Of a stretch of 33,223 nucleotides of DNA, positions 17,605-26,652 are shown in pieces. The notes beneath the pieces are model-generated. The model did not search any database and was not told the DNA's origin. It was given only the letters and a program-made list of their open reading frames with translations. A program made the translations under genes and the position numbers. Where the stretch lies: the NCBI GenBank assembly GCA_028293325.1, contig JAQGPA010000053.1, forward strand, positions 1 to 33,223. Reading direction: 5' to 3'. Source of the stretch: Pedosphaera sp. GTDB lineage: Bacteria > Verrucomicrobiota > Verrucomicrobiia > Limisphaerales > Pedosphaeraceae. How positions within the stretch are numbered: position 1 is the first letter of the stretch; every line of letters begins with the position of its first letter.

Positions 17605-17864
17605 GTGTTAACGTCCATTGTTGTGTGAAAGTAATTTTGGGTAAGTCCCCTGTTTGGGGGATGGCGGCCAGCCCTTTCGCGGTTAGCATGTTCAAATAAA
17701 CCGACATAATCTCATCAAGCCAGTGGCTGTCTGCCTGCCAAACATTGCGCAAGTTTTTGCCGAAGTTTCGGGAAGCCGTATTGAAACCATGACAGAAGGC
17801 ACACCTGAAAATGAAGCCAGCCGCAGACTTTCAGCAATAAATCCGGCGAGACGCCCTTGAATCA
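17605..17864. other. Divergent promoter region between GH3 and GH87-like genes
   Basis: 260 bp with no gene. It holds copy 2 of the shared palindromic motif, 41 bp from the GH3 start and about 200 bp from the GH87-like start. The second half shows nothing recognisable. Confidence 0.5.
17645..17665 (-). promoter_or_regulatory. Shared palindromic motif, copy 2
   Basis: GTCCCCTGTTT-GGGGGATGGC aligns without gaps to copy 1 at 16 of 21 positions, with variation mainly in the central bases. It is 41 bp upstream of the GH3 start codon, and its CCATCCCC face points toward that gene, as copy 3 does toward the gene at 21923. Confidence 0.5.
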
Positions 17865-20800
17865 ATGAGCATATTAACCCGAATTCGTTGTGCGCTGATA
17901 ATTGTGACTGCCGGCTTATGCATCGGAAGCAGGGCTGATGCCACCGTTGGGGCAACGACTCCGTTCACAAGTGTAGAGGCTGAAAACGGGATCCTTGGCG
18001 GCGGCGCTGCTATAACTTCCCTCACATCGGCACCGACAACACAATATTCAAGTCCGGAGCTTGAGGCATCGGGCCATGCGTATGTTCAACTCACCGCCAC
18101 CGGGCAATCGGTCACATGGACGAATACCACCGGCCAAAATATCACGGCTATGAATTTACGCTCCTGCATCCCTGATGCGCCTGCGGGAGGAGGGAACACC
18201 AACACGATCGACTTGTATGTCAACGGCGTGTTCCGCCAGGCTTTCAGTGTCAACTCCCTGCAAAATTATTGTTATGAAGGCACCAACTACAATGGCCAGG
18301 CCGATAAAAATCCCGCCGATGGCAATCCGCGCGGTTTCTGGAATGACACGCACGCTTTCATCACAGGCGCTCCAGTTGCGCCGGGCGATACGATCATGCT
18401 CCGGAAAGATTCAACGAATACAGCGACGTTCTACTACATAGACGTCGCTGATTTGGAAAATCCACCTGCGCCGCTGGCCCAGCCGGGCAACTCTCTTTCC
18501 ATCCTCAGCTATGGGGCGGTATCGAACAATATTGCCGTGGACAACACGACCTACATCAATAACTGCTTTATCGATGCTCAATCCCAAGGAAAAAGCGCCT
18601 GGATACCGCCGGGCATCTTTTACTTCAGCGCGATCAATGGCGGGCTCAAGGCATCGGGGATAAAAATCGAAGGCGCGGGGCCGTGGTATAGCACGCTTTA
18701 TCGCGTTACGGCGAACAACAATTCGCAGGGCGTGGCGAACATTATCACCACCACTTCCAGCACGCTGCGCAACGTGTCCCTGGACTGCAATGCCTCAAGC
18801 CGGGCGGGAAACAACAATAACGGGGCGGTTAATTTCAGCGGCAATGGCTGGCTGGTGGATAATGTCTGGATTCAGCATGTGACTTCCGCGTTTTGGTGTT
18901 CGGGGGTCGGTGGCACGGCGCAGAATTGCCGGGTGTTGAGCGTGTGGTCTGATGGCGGGAACTTCAACAACGTGGAAGGTAGTGCCGGCATTGGCATGAA
19001 TCTCACCTATTCAAATAACTTTGTCCGCGGCACGGGCGATGATGCCATGGCCATCAACTCGGTTAATTACAATGTGAACGGCTCAACCACCACCTACTAC
19101 ACGATGATGAGCAACATCACCTATATCAATAATACGGCGATAGGTGCATGGGGCGGCAAAGGCATTGGGATTTACGGCGGGATCAATGATGTGGTGACAA
19201 ATAATCTGCTGCGTGATACGGCGCGATATATCGGTTTGGGCGTGGGCAAATTCGGTGTGAACGGATCGGATCTCGTGTCGGCGACAGTGCTGGGAAACAC
19301 GGTCTTGCGCTGTGGCGGCAATGGTTATAATCAACAGCAGCCGGCCATGATGATCGGCAACGGCGGCGATGGGCAAAGCGTTGGAACCGTCGCGAACGCT
19401 TATTGCGCTTCGAATATCATCATTGATTCGCTTTACAGCGCAGTCGGTTTTACGACCAGCACGAACATTGTTTTCCAATACAACACCATCATCAATCCGG
19501 GTCAGGATGGGATCATGGTTGGTGGAGGCAGTTTGGGAACGGGCATCATGGGCAATGCCATCATCAATTCCAATTCCGTGACCGGTCTCAATGCCGGGCA
19601 GGTGATGTTCACCAACAGCACCACCAGCTATGCCGTAGTTTTCCCGATCGCTGCGGCAAATTACGTGACCATGTATGGCGTGGTGACGGAAATATGTGCT
19701 GAAGGCGGGCAAGACATTGGCAGCATCGAATCGGGTGATTGGTCGGCTTATACCAATATCAATCTGACCGGCATGAACACTTTTATCGCCCGCGTAGCCA
19801 GCGCCAGTGCTGGCGGCAACATTGAAATTCGCCTTGACAGTCCAGCGGGCACACTGGTGGGAACGTGCGCGGTTGCCGGAACCGGTGGGTGGCAGGCCTA
19901 CCAAAATGCCTATGGCAGTATCAGCGGCGCGAGCGGAACGCATACGGTTTATCTGGTCTATACCGGTGGCGGTGGCAGTTTGTTCAATGTGCAATCCTTT
20001 GGTTTTTATTCCGCGTCAGCTTTGTTGTCGCACCAATTGATAGTCGGCAATACCTATTCCCTGAAATCTCTGACCAATGGTAAATATGTCACTGCGCCCA
20101 ACGGCGGCACCAACTCGTTGATCGCCCAGAGCACCTCGGTCAGCACGCCGGAACAATTTCAAGTCGTTGATGCGGGTGGCGGCAACATCGGTTTGCTTGC
20201 CTTGGTGAACACGCAATATGTCTGCGCGGAAAATAACGGCGCCAGCCCGTTGATTGCCAATCGGGCGTCGGTCGGCGGTTGGGAGACATTCACGGAATTT
20301 GATGCGGGCGGCGGCAATATTGGTCTGCGCGCCATGAACAACGGCAAGTATGTCACTGCACCGAATGGCGGTGCGAGCGCATTGATTGCGCAAAGCACCA
20401 CGATCGGAACCGCCGAATCTTTTATGGTCGGATTTGTGAGTGGTGTGCCGCCAGCAGCACCCGCCAACTTGATGGTTACCGCGGGCAATGCCCAGACCAC
20501 CTTGAGTTGGATCGCTTCCGCGGGAGCTACGGGCTACAATATCAAACGTTCAACAACCAGCGGCGGGTCGTACACTGTCATTGCGACCAACGTGTCGGAC
20601 ACTGGCTACGCAGACACCGGGTTAGTCAATGGGACGACCTATTACTATGTGGTATCCGCCCAGAACTCGGCGGGAGAAAGTATCAATTCATCGCAGGTTT
20701 ACGCCATGCCCGGAACTTTGAATCGGACGATTTGGGTCGCCAGTTCCAGCACTACGGGAAGCGATTCGCCGGGAAATGCGCTGGATGGCAATCTCACCAC

Positions 20801-21599
20801 GCGCTGGGCCACCGGGACGTCTCAGGTCAACGGTCAGTGGTTTCAAGTGGACATGGGTTGGGGCAACACGTTCTACAAAATCGTTTTGAATGCCATCAAT
20901 TCGGCCAACGATTATCCACGTGGCTATCAGGTTTATGTTTCCAACGATGGCATTAATTGGGGCAGTTCGATCGCGACCGGAACCGGCGCTTCGGGTGTCA
21001 CCACCATCACATTCGCTACCCAGGCCGCGCGTTACATTCGGATAGTGCAAACCGGCAGCGCGCCGGGAACATTCTGGAGCATTGATGAGTTCAATGTTTT
21101 CGGAACGGCCCCGCTGGCTCCAGTCGGCCTGACCGCTACGGCTGTTGGCGAGCAGGTCAACCTTTTGTGGGCCGCCAGCGCGGGTGCGTCTGGCTACAAC
21201 TTGAAGCGGTCAACCACAAGCGGTGGAGCTTATACGACGATCGCCACGAATCCAGGCTATGTAAATTACTCCGACAGCGGCCTGATCAATGGGACGTTGT
21301 ATTATTACGTCATCACGGCGACGAACATGTTTGGCGAGAGCCCTAATTCTGTTCAAGCCAGCGCGCGACCGGTTTCCACCACTTCACCACAACTCAGCCT
21401 CATAGCGAGCGGCGGGCAGGTGCAGTTGAGCTGGCCGCTGGATCATCTCGGCTGGCATTTGGAAATGCAGACTAATTCGCTTAATGCGGGCCTCGGAACG
21501 AACTGGGTGATCATCCCGGGATCAGATGCGACAAATCGTATGGCATTCCCGTTGGACCCAAGTGTTGGCAGCAGTTTCTTCCGGTTGATTTACCCTTGA
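17865..21599 (+). CDS. Secreted GH87-like alpha-1,3-glucanase/mycodextranase-type multidomain protein
   Basis: A signal peptide (about 1-26) is followed by a CBM35-like domain (about 35-200, FTSVEAENGILGG to YIDVADLE). A right-handed beta-helix (about 210-590) shows the GH87-type series DNTTYINNCF, GKSAWIPPGIFYF, IKIEGAGPWYSTLYR, VDNVWIQHV, WSDGGNFNNV and FVRGTGDDAMAINS. The Asp of WSDGGN and the Asp pair of GTGDDA are the acidic residues expected at the active site of this family. Next come a CBM6-like domain (about 600-715), a three-repeat beta-trefoil (about 720-855, repeated NGKYVTAPNGG), fibronectin III (about 862-950), F5/8 type C discoidin (about 955-1083), a second fibronectin III and the shared C-terminal module ending FFRLIYP. 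GH87 enzymes cut alpha-1,3-glucan or nigeran; the exact substrate here is not proven. The ORF is complete. Confidence 0.85.
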   Translation: MSILTRIRCALIIVTAGLCIGSRADATVGATTPFTSVEAENGILGGGAAITSLTSAPTTQYSSPELEASGHAYVQLTATGQSVTWTNTTGQNITAMNLRSCIPDAPAGGGNTNTIDLYVNGVFRQAFSVNSLQNYCYEGTNYNGQADKNPADGNPRGFWNDTHAFITGAPVAPGDTIMLRKDSTNTATFYYIDVADLENPPAPLAQPGNSLSILSYGAVSNNIAVDNTTYINNCFIDAQSQGKSAWIPPGIFYFSAINGGLKASGIKIEGAGPWYSTLYRVTANNNSQGVANIITTTSSTLRNVSLDCNASSRAGNNNNGAVNFSGNGWLVDNVWIQHVTSAFWCSGVGGTAQNCRVLSVWSDGGNFNNVEGSAGIGMNLTYSNNFVRGTGDDAMAINSVNYNVNGSTTTYYTMMSNITYINNTAIGAWGGKGIGIYGGINDVVTNNLLRDTARYIGLGVGKFGVNGSDLVSATVLGNTVLRCGGNGYNQQQPAMMIGNGGDGQSVGTVANAYCASNIIIDSLYSAVGFTTSTNIVFQYNTIINPGQDGIMVGGGSLGTGIMGNAIINSNSVTGLNAGQVMFTNSTTSYAVVFPIAAANYVTMYGVVTEICAEGGQDIGSIESGDWSAYTNINLTGMNTFIARVASASAGGNIEIRLDSPAGTLVGTCAVAGTGGWQAYQNAYGSISGASGTHTVYLVYTGGGGSLFNVQSFGFYSASALLSHQLIVGNTYSLKSLTNGKYVTAPNGGTNSLIAQSTSVSTPEQFQVVDAGGGNIGLLALVNTQYVCAENNGASPLIANRASVGGWETFTEFDAGGGNIGLRAMNNGKYVTAPNGGASALIAQSTTIGTAESFMVGFVSGVPPAAPANLMVTAGNAQTTLSWIASAGATGYNIKRSTTSGGSYTVIATNVSDTGYADTGLVNGTTYYYVVSAQNSAGESINSSQVYAMPGTLNRTIWVASSSTTGSDSPGNALDGNLTTRWATGTSQVNGQWFQVDMGWGNTFYKIVLNAINSANDYPRGYQVYVSNDGINWGSSIATGTGASGVTTITFATQAARYIRIVQTGSAPGTFWSIDEFNVFGTAPLAPVGLTATAVGEQVNLLWAASAGASGYNLKRSTTSGGAYTTIATNPGYVNYSDSGLINGTLYYYVITATNMFGESPNSVQASARPVSTTSPQLSLIASGGQVQLSWPLDHLGWHLEMQTNSLNAGLGTNWVIIPGSDATNRMAFPLDPSVGSSFFRLIYP

Positions 21600-21922
21600 A
21601 ATGAGACTCATGGATAACAATGATCGGGGACCTGCCGGCTGGCTAACATGCCCGGTTGGGTGCGGCTTTATGCTCATGAACATGTTCGTCGGTTTTTTGT
21701 TTTACGGTGCTCATACCCCCACGGGGCGGATATGTGGAATGGCCGGTTCCCGAGCACCAATCAAACGACAAGTGGTCGGGTTGATTGGGTGGCCTTTTAT
21801 CTTGAATTGAAGAGGTCTCGCATGTTCGAATTACAGCGAAAATGGCCATCCCACCTTTAGGGGATAGTTTAGATGGGGACTCCAGTTTAGATTAATATTC
21901 ACAGCCCGGAACTAAAAACTAA
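21600..21922. other. Intergenic region upstream of the tandem-module gene
   Basis: 323 bp without a credible gene; a 69-codon frame at 21601 has no ribosome site or recognisable product. The shared palindromic motif lies at 21845-21865. No convincing terminator for the upstream gene was found. Confidence 0.5.
21845..21865 (+). promoter_or_regulatory. Shared palindromic motif, copy 3
   Basis: GCCATCCCACC-TTTAGGGGAT is the reverse complement of copy 1 with two substitutions (19 of 21). It lies 58 bp upstream of the ATG at 21923, similar to the spacing of copy 2 to GH3. Confidence 0.5.
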
Positions 21923-24900
21923 ATGAAACGCAACAACCCTTTGACTCGCATCTCTAAAATGAAAATTCCAAAATCAATAATTGCAGGCGTGGCCGCAGCT
22001 TGCATTCTGCTCTGCGGCAGTGTGGCTCAAGCACAATCATCCATTGCTAATGTTTATCCAAACGGCACGAACATGTTTCAGCCGTCTTCAACATTATCCT
22101 TTACCGCCAATTCCGCGGCAGGGATCACCAACGTCACCGTGCAGTTGACCGTCACCAGTTTGTATTCAGGACAAAGTTTTGTAAAAAGCCTGACTGCGGC
22201 AAATGGTTTGACCATCACGGGGCCGTCCACAGCTGAAAATGTCAGCACCGTTTTGAGCAGCAATACGATTTATTCTGCAGTCATTCAGATAAAGGATGCG
22301 AACGGCGTTCCGGCCAGCCAGACCGTTAATTTCGATACAATTACCCCCGTGTATACTTGGGAGGGGGAGGATTGGGATTATACCAGTAATAGCATCGCCG
22401 GGCTATACATTGATAATCCTCAAACCAATGCTTATGCCAATCTGCTTACCACTGTTAATGTTGATGCCTTCAACGCCAATGGCAACGGTGGACCTTGGTA
22501 TCGGCCGGCGGGCATCACCGCCGGGGCTCCGGGCGGGTTGTGGACCGAGACGGCTGGTGATAGTCCGAAACGTCTGGCCTACATTGGCACCACGAATGTT
22601 GACTGGGACGTGGGTTTTACTGATAGCGGTGATTTTGGACAATACACACGGCATTATCCTGCGGGCACCTACAATATGTTTGTGCGCACCGCCGGTGGTG
22701 GTGGTGCAAACGCGGAAGCTGCCGATATTACGGTGACTGGTGGAACTGCGGCGATCAACAGCCTGGCCAGTGGCCCATATAAATATGGAGTTAAAGGCCT
22801 GGGTTGGGGAAGTTATGATTTTATGCCGGTGACCGACAGTGGTGGTAATCTGGTTCAAATTACTTTTGACGGCAGTCCCAGCACTTTGAAAGTGCTCCAG
22901 GTTCAGGCCGCTGACAATATACAGTTTTTCATGTTGATGCCCGTGGCGCCTGTGTTGGTCAGCACCGTTACGATCACCAATATTAGCCCGGATGGCTCGG
23001 CTTTGTATAACCCGGCTGGAACATTCTCATTCACGGCCTCTTCTCCTACCGCGCCGGTTGATCCGAACAACATTATCGTGCAGGTGACCGCCACCAATTT
23101 GTGGGGTCATGGCTCGGTGACAAGTTTGTCAGCTTCCAGTGGGCTTACTGTGACGGGGCCGTCCACGAATTTGAGCGTGAGCTTTCCCACGACGACCAAC
23201 ACGGTTTATTCGGTCTTCATTCAGATAACCGATGCGAACGGGGTTGCGATAAGCTCCACCGTGACTTTTGACACCGTGATTGAAACTTACACATTTGAAG
23301 TGGAAGATTTCGATTACCAAAACGGCCAATACTTTGATAACCCGCAAACCAACGCCTATAGATTGCTGGATGGTGTTGCGGAGGTTGATTTCCACGCCAC
23401 CCAGCATGGCGGCGCCTACCTCCGCGTCGGATTGACCACCGAGGGCGCCAGCGACAAGCTCCGCCCGGAGTATAACGGCACCGGGAAACAGGATTACGAT
23501 GTTGGATTCAATGACAATGGGAATTGGGGTAACTATACCCGGAACTATCCGGCTGGCACCTACAACATTTATGTGCGCGCTTCCGATGGCAATGGCAATG
23601 GGAGTGCAGACAGCGGCAACATCTCTTTGGTGACCAGCGGAGTTGGCACCAGCAGCCAAACACTCTCACAGCTTGGCAAATTCGGAGTTCCACCCACTGG
23701 TGGCTGGCAGGCGTATCAATGGGTTCCGGTGAAAGACACGGCCGGCAACCTCGCCCAGTTCACCGGCGGTTCGCTGGAGACCTTGAGAATGACGATTGAT
23801 AATGGCAATTGTAATGAAGGGTTCATCCTCTTGACACCAGCGGATCCGAGCTTGGTTTTGCGGCCGTTTGTGGATAATTTCCAACCGGACGGTTCAACCA
23901 TGTTCTTGACGGCGAATCAGCTGAGCTTCGTCGTTCATTCACAGCCCGGGACTGCGACCAACAACATTGGATTGAACCTGAATGGCGTGAATGTGTCCGG
24001 CATGAGCTTCAGTGGCACACCCAACCTCCGTAACGTCAGCTATCCCGTGCAGCAAAATGGCTATTACACAGCGATCGTCACCGTGACGGACGTCAACGGA
24101 ACCTCTCGTCTCACCAATAGTTTCAATACCTTCAGTTCAACCAACTACCAATGGGAAGCTGAAGATTACGACTACACCAATGGCCAGTATTTTGATAATC
24201 CGCAAGTTGGTTCTTATGCCACCTTGGCGGGCGTGTCCGGAACGGATTATTTTGAATCGGATCTAAATGGTCCAAGCCGTTCGAGTTTAACCCCCTATCG
24301 GCCTGCCAACGGTTCCAATATTCCAGACTCTTCCGCCGGCGATACGGCACGGGATCAATTCACTGCGGCCGTGAAAACTGATTACAACATCGGGTCTTTT
24401 GGCATCAATTCATGGGCTAATTATACCCGCCATTATCCGGCCGGAACTTACATTGTGATGGGACGCTTCGCTGAAGGCGCGGGGCTGGCCGGAGCCAACC
24501 TGGCATTGCTGACCAATGGTGTGAGCACCAACATCCTAGGCACATTCAGTATTCCATCGTTGGGTTGGGGAACTTGGCAATGGCAGCAGTTGACGGATAA
24601 TAGCGGGAATCCAGTCAAGGTGACGTTTGATGGGTCAGCGCAGATATTGCAATTGCGTGGAACGACACCAAATGAAGCCAACGTCAACTTCCTAATGCTG
24701 GTTCCAACGGCCCTGGCACCCAAACTCACGGCGACTGCCAGTGGCGGGAGCATACATATTGCGTTCCCGACCCAGACCGGTTATAGCTATCAATTGCTGT
24801 ATAAAAATCATTTGACTGATGCCAATTGGACTCCGATCGGCAGTCCGATTTCCGGCAATGGTGCCGTGCAGACAGCCAATGATTCAGCAGCTGGAAACAC

Positions 24901-24928
24901 TGGTTTCTATAAAGTGCAAGTTCAATGA
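21923..24928 (+). CDS. Secreted protein of three tandem Ig-like/CBM-like modules
   Basis: 1001 residues from ATG 21923; an in-frame ATG at 21959 (MKIPKSIIAGVAAACILLCGSVAQAQ) also gives a good signal peptide. After the signal come three repeats of a two-part unit. The first part is an Ig-like lead (NVYPNGTNMFQPSSTLSFTA; about 40-142, 349-452, 646-740). The second is a CBM6/35-like jelly-roll (YTWEGEDWDY, YTFEVEDFDY, YQWEAEDYDY starting near 143, 455, 741), each with a G-x-WGNYTRxYPAGTY-type core. The same unit occurs once in the giant beta-helix protein. A C-terminal module (about 931-1001) ends FYKVQVQ. No catalytic domain is seen, so it is probably a polysaccharide-binding or scaffold protein at the cell surface (inference). 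The next gene is a prepilin-like protein 87 bp downstream, after a strong hairpin. Confidence 0.88.
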   Translation: MKRNNPLTRISKMKIPKSIIAGVAAACILLCGSVAQAQSSIANVYPNGTNMFQPSSTLSFTANSAAGITNVTVQLTVTSLYSGQSFVKSLTAANGLTITGPSTAENVSTVLSSNTIYSAVIQIKDANGVPASQTVNFDTITPVYTWEGEDWDYTSNSIAGLYIDNPQTNAYANLLTTVNVDAFNANGNGGPWYRPAGITAGAPGGLWTETAGDSPKRLAYIGTTNVDWDVGFTDSGDFGQYTRHYPAGTYNMFVRTAGGGGANAEAADITVTGGTAAINSLASGPYKYGVKGLGWGSYDFMPVTDSGGNLVQITFDGSPSTLKVLQVQAADNIQFFMLMPVAPVLVSTVTITNISPDGSALYNPAGTFSFTASSPTAPVDPNNIIVQVTATNLWGHGSVTSLSASSGLTVTGPSTNLSVSFPTTTNTVYSVFIQITDANGVAISSTVTFDTVIETYTFEVEDFDYQNGQYFDNPQTNAYRLLDGVAEVDFHATQHGGAYLRVGLTTEGASDKLRPEYNGTGKQDYDVGFNDNGNWGNYTRNYPAGTYNIYVRASDGNGNGSADSGNISLVTSGVGTSSQTLSQLGKFGVPPTGGWQAYQWVPVKDTAGNLAQFTGGSLETLRMTIDNGNCNEGFILLTPADPSLVLRPFVDNFQPDGSTMFLTANQLSFVVHSQPGTATNNIGLNLNGVNVSGMSFSGTPNLRNVSYPVQQNGYYTAIVTVTDVNGTSRLTNSFNTFSSTNYQWEAEDYDYTNGQYFDNPQVGSYATLAGVSGTDYFESDLNGPSRSSLTPYRPANGSNIPDSSAGDTARDQFTAAVKTDYNIGSFGINSWANYTRHYPAGTYIVMGRFAEGAGLAGANLALLTNGVSTNILGTFSIPSLGWGTWQWQQLTDNSGNPVKVTFDGSAQILQLRGTTPNEANVNFLMLVPTALAPKLTATASGGSIHIAFPTQTGYSYQLLYKNHLTDANWTPIGSPISGNGAVQTANDSAAGNTGFYKVQVQ

Positions 24929-24958
24929 GTTATTAGTAGATGTAGATGAACAACGACA

Positions 24959-24998
24959 TTTCCAGCGGTTGGCGATTGGCCAACCGCTGGAAACTTTT
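24959..24998 (+). terminator. Strong hairpin after the tandem-module gene
   Basis: A perfect 15-bp stem, TTTCCAGCGGTTGGC/GCCAACCGCTGGAAA, has a 5-nt loop and is followed by CTTTTAAG. It lies 30 nt after the stop codon. The T-tract is short, so it may be a partial terminator or mRNA-stabilising structure ahead of the next gene. Confidence 0.65.
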
Positions 24999-25015
24999 AA
25001 GACAACAATATTCGT

Positions 25016-25879
25016 ATGAAGCAAACGTCATTTGTTTTGGTTAGTCATGAGCGTCGCAAGTCTGCTTGTCAGGTGCGGGGTTTTACTTTGATTGAGCTTT
25101 TGGTTGTTATCGCCATCATTGCCATACTGGCTGGCCTGCTTTTGCCAGCCTTATCCAACGCCAAGACCAGAGCACAGGGAATTTCGTGCCTCAACAACAT
25201 GAAGCAGTTGCAACTGGGCACCATTCTTTATGCAGGTGATAACAATGATTACATACCTGGGAACCAGGGCAGCACTTTCAACGGCACTGGCATTATCGGT
25301 GAGACGCCAAACGAACCAAATTGGGTGGCTGGGACCGTCAACAACGCCGCCGGCGGGACAAATATTTATTTTTTAGGTGTGTTGGGAAATAGCGACCCGG
25401 TAAACGGAAATAATACCCTGCTGGGTTCGATAGGGAGCTATGCGAAGGCAGCTGGTGTCTATCGTTGTCCGTCGGATACATACATAGAACCTTCAAATAA
25501 GCAGTCTCACATCAGATCTTGTTCGATGAACTGTTATATGGGAACCAATTCAAAGTTTTATCAATTCGGCACACAAATTAATAATGCTTATAAAGCATAC
25601 TTTAAGTTTGGTGACATCACTGGCGCGTTAAGTCCCTCGGATGCTTACATGATTTTGGACGAAAACCCGGTGACTATCAACGATGGTTATTTCAATGGCT
25701 TTCCAAACGCCCTCTTTGATCGGCCCGCCGTCAATCATGGTAAATCGAGCTCATTCACGTTTGCCGACGGCCATGCCCAAAAGCACAAGTGGGTCGACAC
25801 CTATTTGTTGTCGAGCGGTGGAAGCGTCAACAGCGTCGATCACCGATGGTTGGGCACTCACGCCACCGTCTTGAATTGA
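25016..25879 (+). CDS. Prepilin-like DUF1559 (type II secretion pseudopilin family) protein
   Basis: 287 residues. The N-terminus has a type III (prepilin) signal: the basic lead ends in Gly22, then [24 protein letters not shown], with Glu5 of the mature protein present. A prepilin peptidase cut before Phe23 is expected. The [11 protein letters not shown] segment after the helix and the C-terminal [19 protein letters not shown] (H...DG box) are typical of the DUF1559/SBP_bac_10-like family that is greatly expanded in Planctomycetes and Verrucomicrobia. The role of the family is poorly known; membrane-anchored surface or secretion-related proteins are the usual view. It is the last gene before the right end of the suspected island, on the same strand as the tandem-module gene. 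Confidence 0.92.
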   Translation: MKQTSFVLVSHERRKSACQVRGFTLIELLVVIAIIAILAGLLLPALSNAKTRAQGISCLNNMKQLQLGTILYAGDNNDYIPGNQGSTFNGTGIIGETPNEPNWVAGTVNNAAGGTNIYFLGVLGNSDPVNGNNTLLGSIGSYAKAAGVYRCPSDTYIEPSNKQSHIRSCSMNCYMGTNSKFYQFGTQINNAYKAYFKFGDITGALSPSDAYMILDENPVTINDGYFNGFPNALFDRPAVNHGKSSSFTFADGHAQKHKWVDTYLLSSGGSVNSVDHRWLGTHATVLN

Positions 25880-26541
25880 TTAAAGCTTGGGAACCATTTC
25901 ACAGATTTTTAGTTTGCCTGGCGCCAGAGCTTGGAGCCGGAACTGTGAAACAATTGGTAAGGCCGCCATCCAAATAATTTGGGCCGAAGACGCTAATAGC
26001 TCCATTCAGAATTGGAGATATTCTTCACGGCAAAGGCCTGTGGCGTGAACCCTCAAGAATCTGAACAGCATCTGACAGGAACACAGTTTTTGGTTCGTTG
26101 GCACTCCTTGCTGCGTAAAGCCTTGATGTTCCAACGCCAAGAGATGAAGTCAGTTGCCGGAATCGGTTTATTTTATTTCCCGGCCTCGAAGCGATCAATC
26201 GCAGGTGAGTAATCTTTTGGACGTGGCATGGAAGGAGACGACAGAGTGGATCTCCGTCATTATTATATAATTATATAACGCAAAAAAAGGCTGTTGCGGG
26301 GCAGGGTGGGAAATCTCGCTGCAAGGATTGAAGATGATTGTATAACAGAAATTGTGGAACTATCACGACTTCGGATTCCTTGGGCTAAAACACGTCAGTT
26401 GTAACGCTGACGATTTTGCGTTTGCGTAAACTTCGAGACGAAAAAGCGCTTGCGGCACCTGAGTAATCCACTGCGTATTCGGCTGTGCTTAACCCCTCAG
26501 TATGGCCTTGATCACCAGATGGCAAAAGGGGCGTATAAAGG

Positions 26542-26587
26542 ACCCCTTCCGCCAAATTGTTTCCACTTCTTTACAAGCAGGCAGGTG
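26542..26587 (+). repeat. Right copy of the 46-bp direct repeat: tRNA-Ser 3' fragment (probable att site)
   Basis: It begins ACCCCTTCCGCCAAA, the tRNA-Ser acceptor end with CCA, and ends CCACTTCTTTACAAGCAGGC plus AGGTG. It matches 7333-7378 at 43 of 46 bases, with three substitutions confined to a 6-base middle stretch. The rest of the tRNA is absent, as expected for the distal junction of an element inserted at a tRNA 3' end. Confidence 0.8.
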
Positions 26588-26652
26588 TGGGATTCCTCAA
26601 ATTTATCGGCTGCAATTGAAGTTAGAGTGGGTGGAGGGAATTGAAGCTCGTA

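Noticed and set aside
19083..19994. 303-codon minus-strand frame opposite the GH87-like gene
   Set aside because: The plus-strand beta-helix is clearly coding; the antisense frame is a by-product of its codon use.
20040..20420. Repeated NGKYVTAPNGG segments considered as a DNA repeat array
   Set aside because: They are explained by a three-fold beta-trefoil domain inside the coding sequence.
21601..21810. 69-codon frame just after the GH87-like gene
   Set aside because: No ribosome site, no family, and a composition unlike its neighbours.
7379..26541. Search for an integrase, transposase, toxin-antitoxin or CRISPR array inside the island
   Set aside because: None was found; all long frames in the interval are explained by the carbohydrate, regulatory and prepilin-like genes.
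26450..26644. 64-codon frame across the right tRNA repeat
   Set aside because: It reads through the tRNA 3' fragment, so it cannot be an ancestral gene, and it has no recognisable product.
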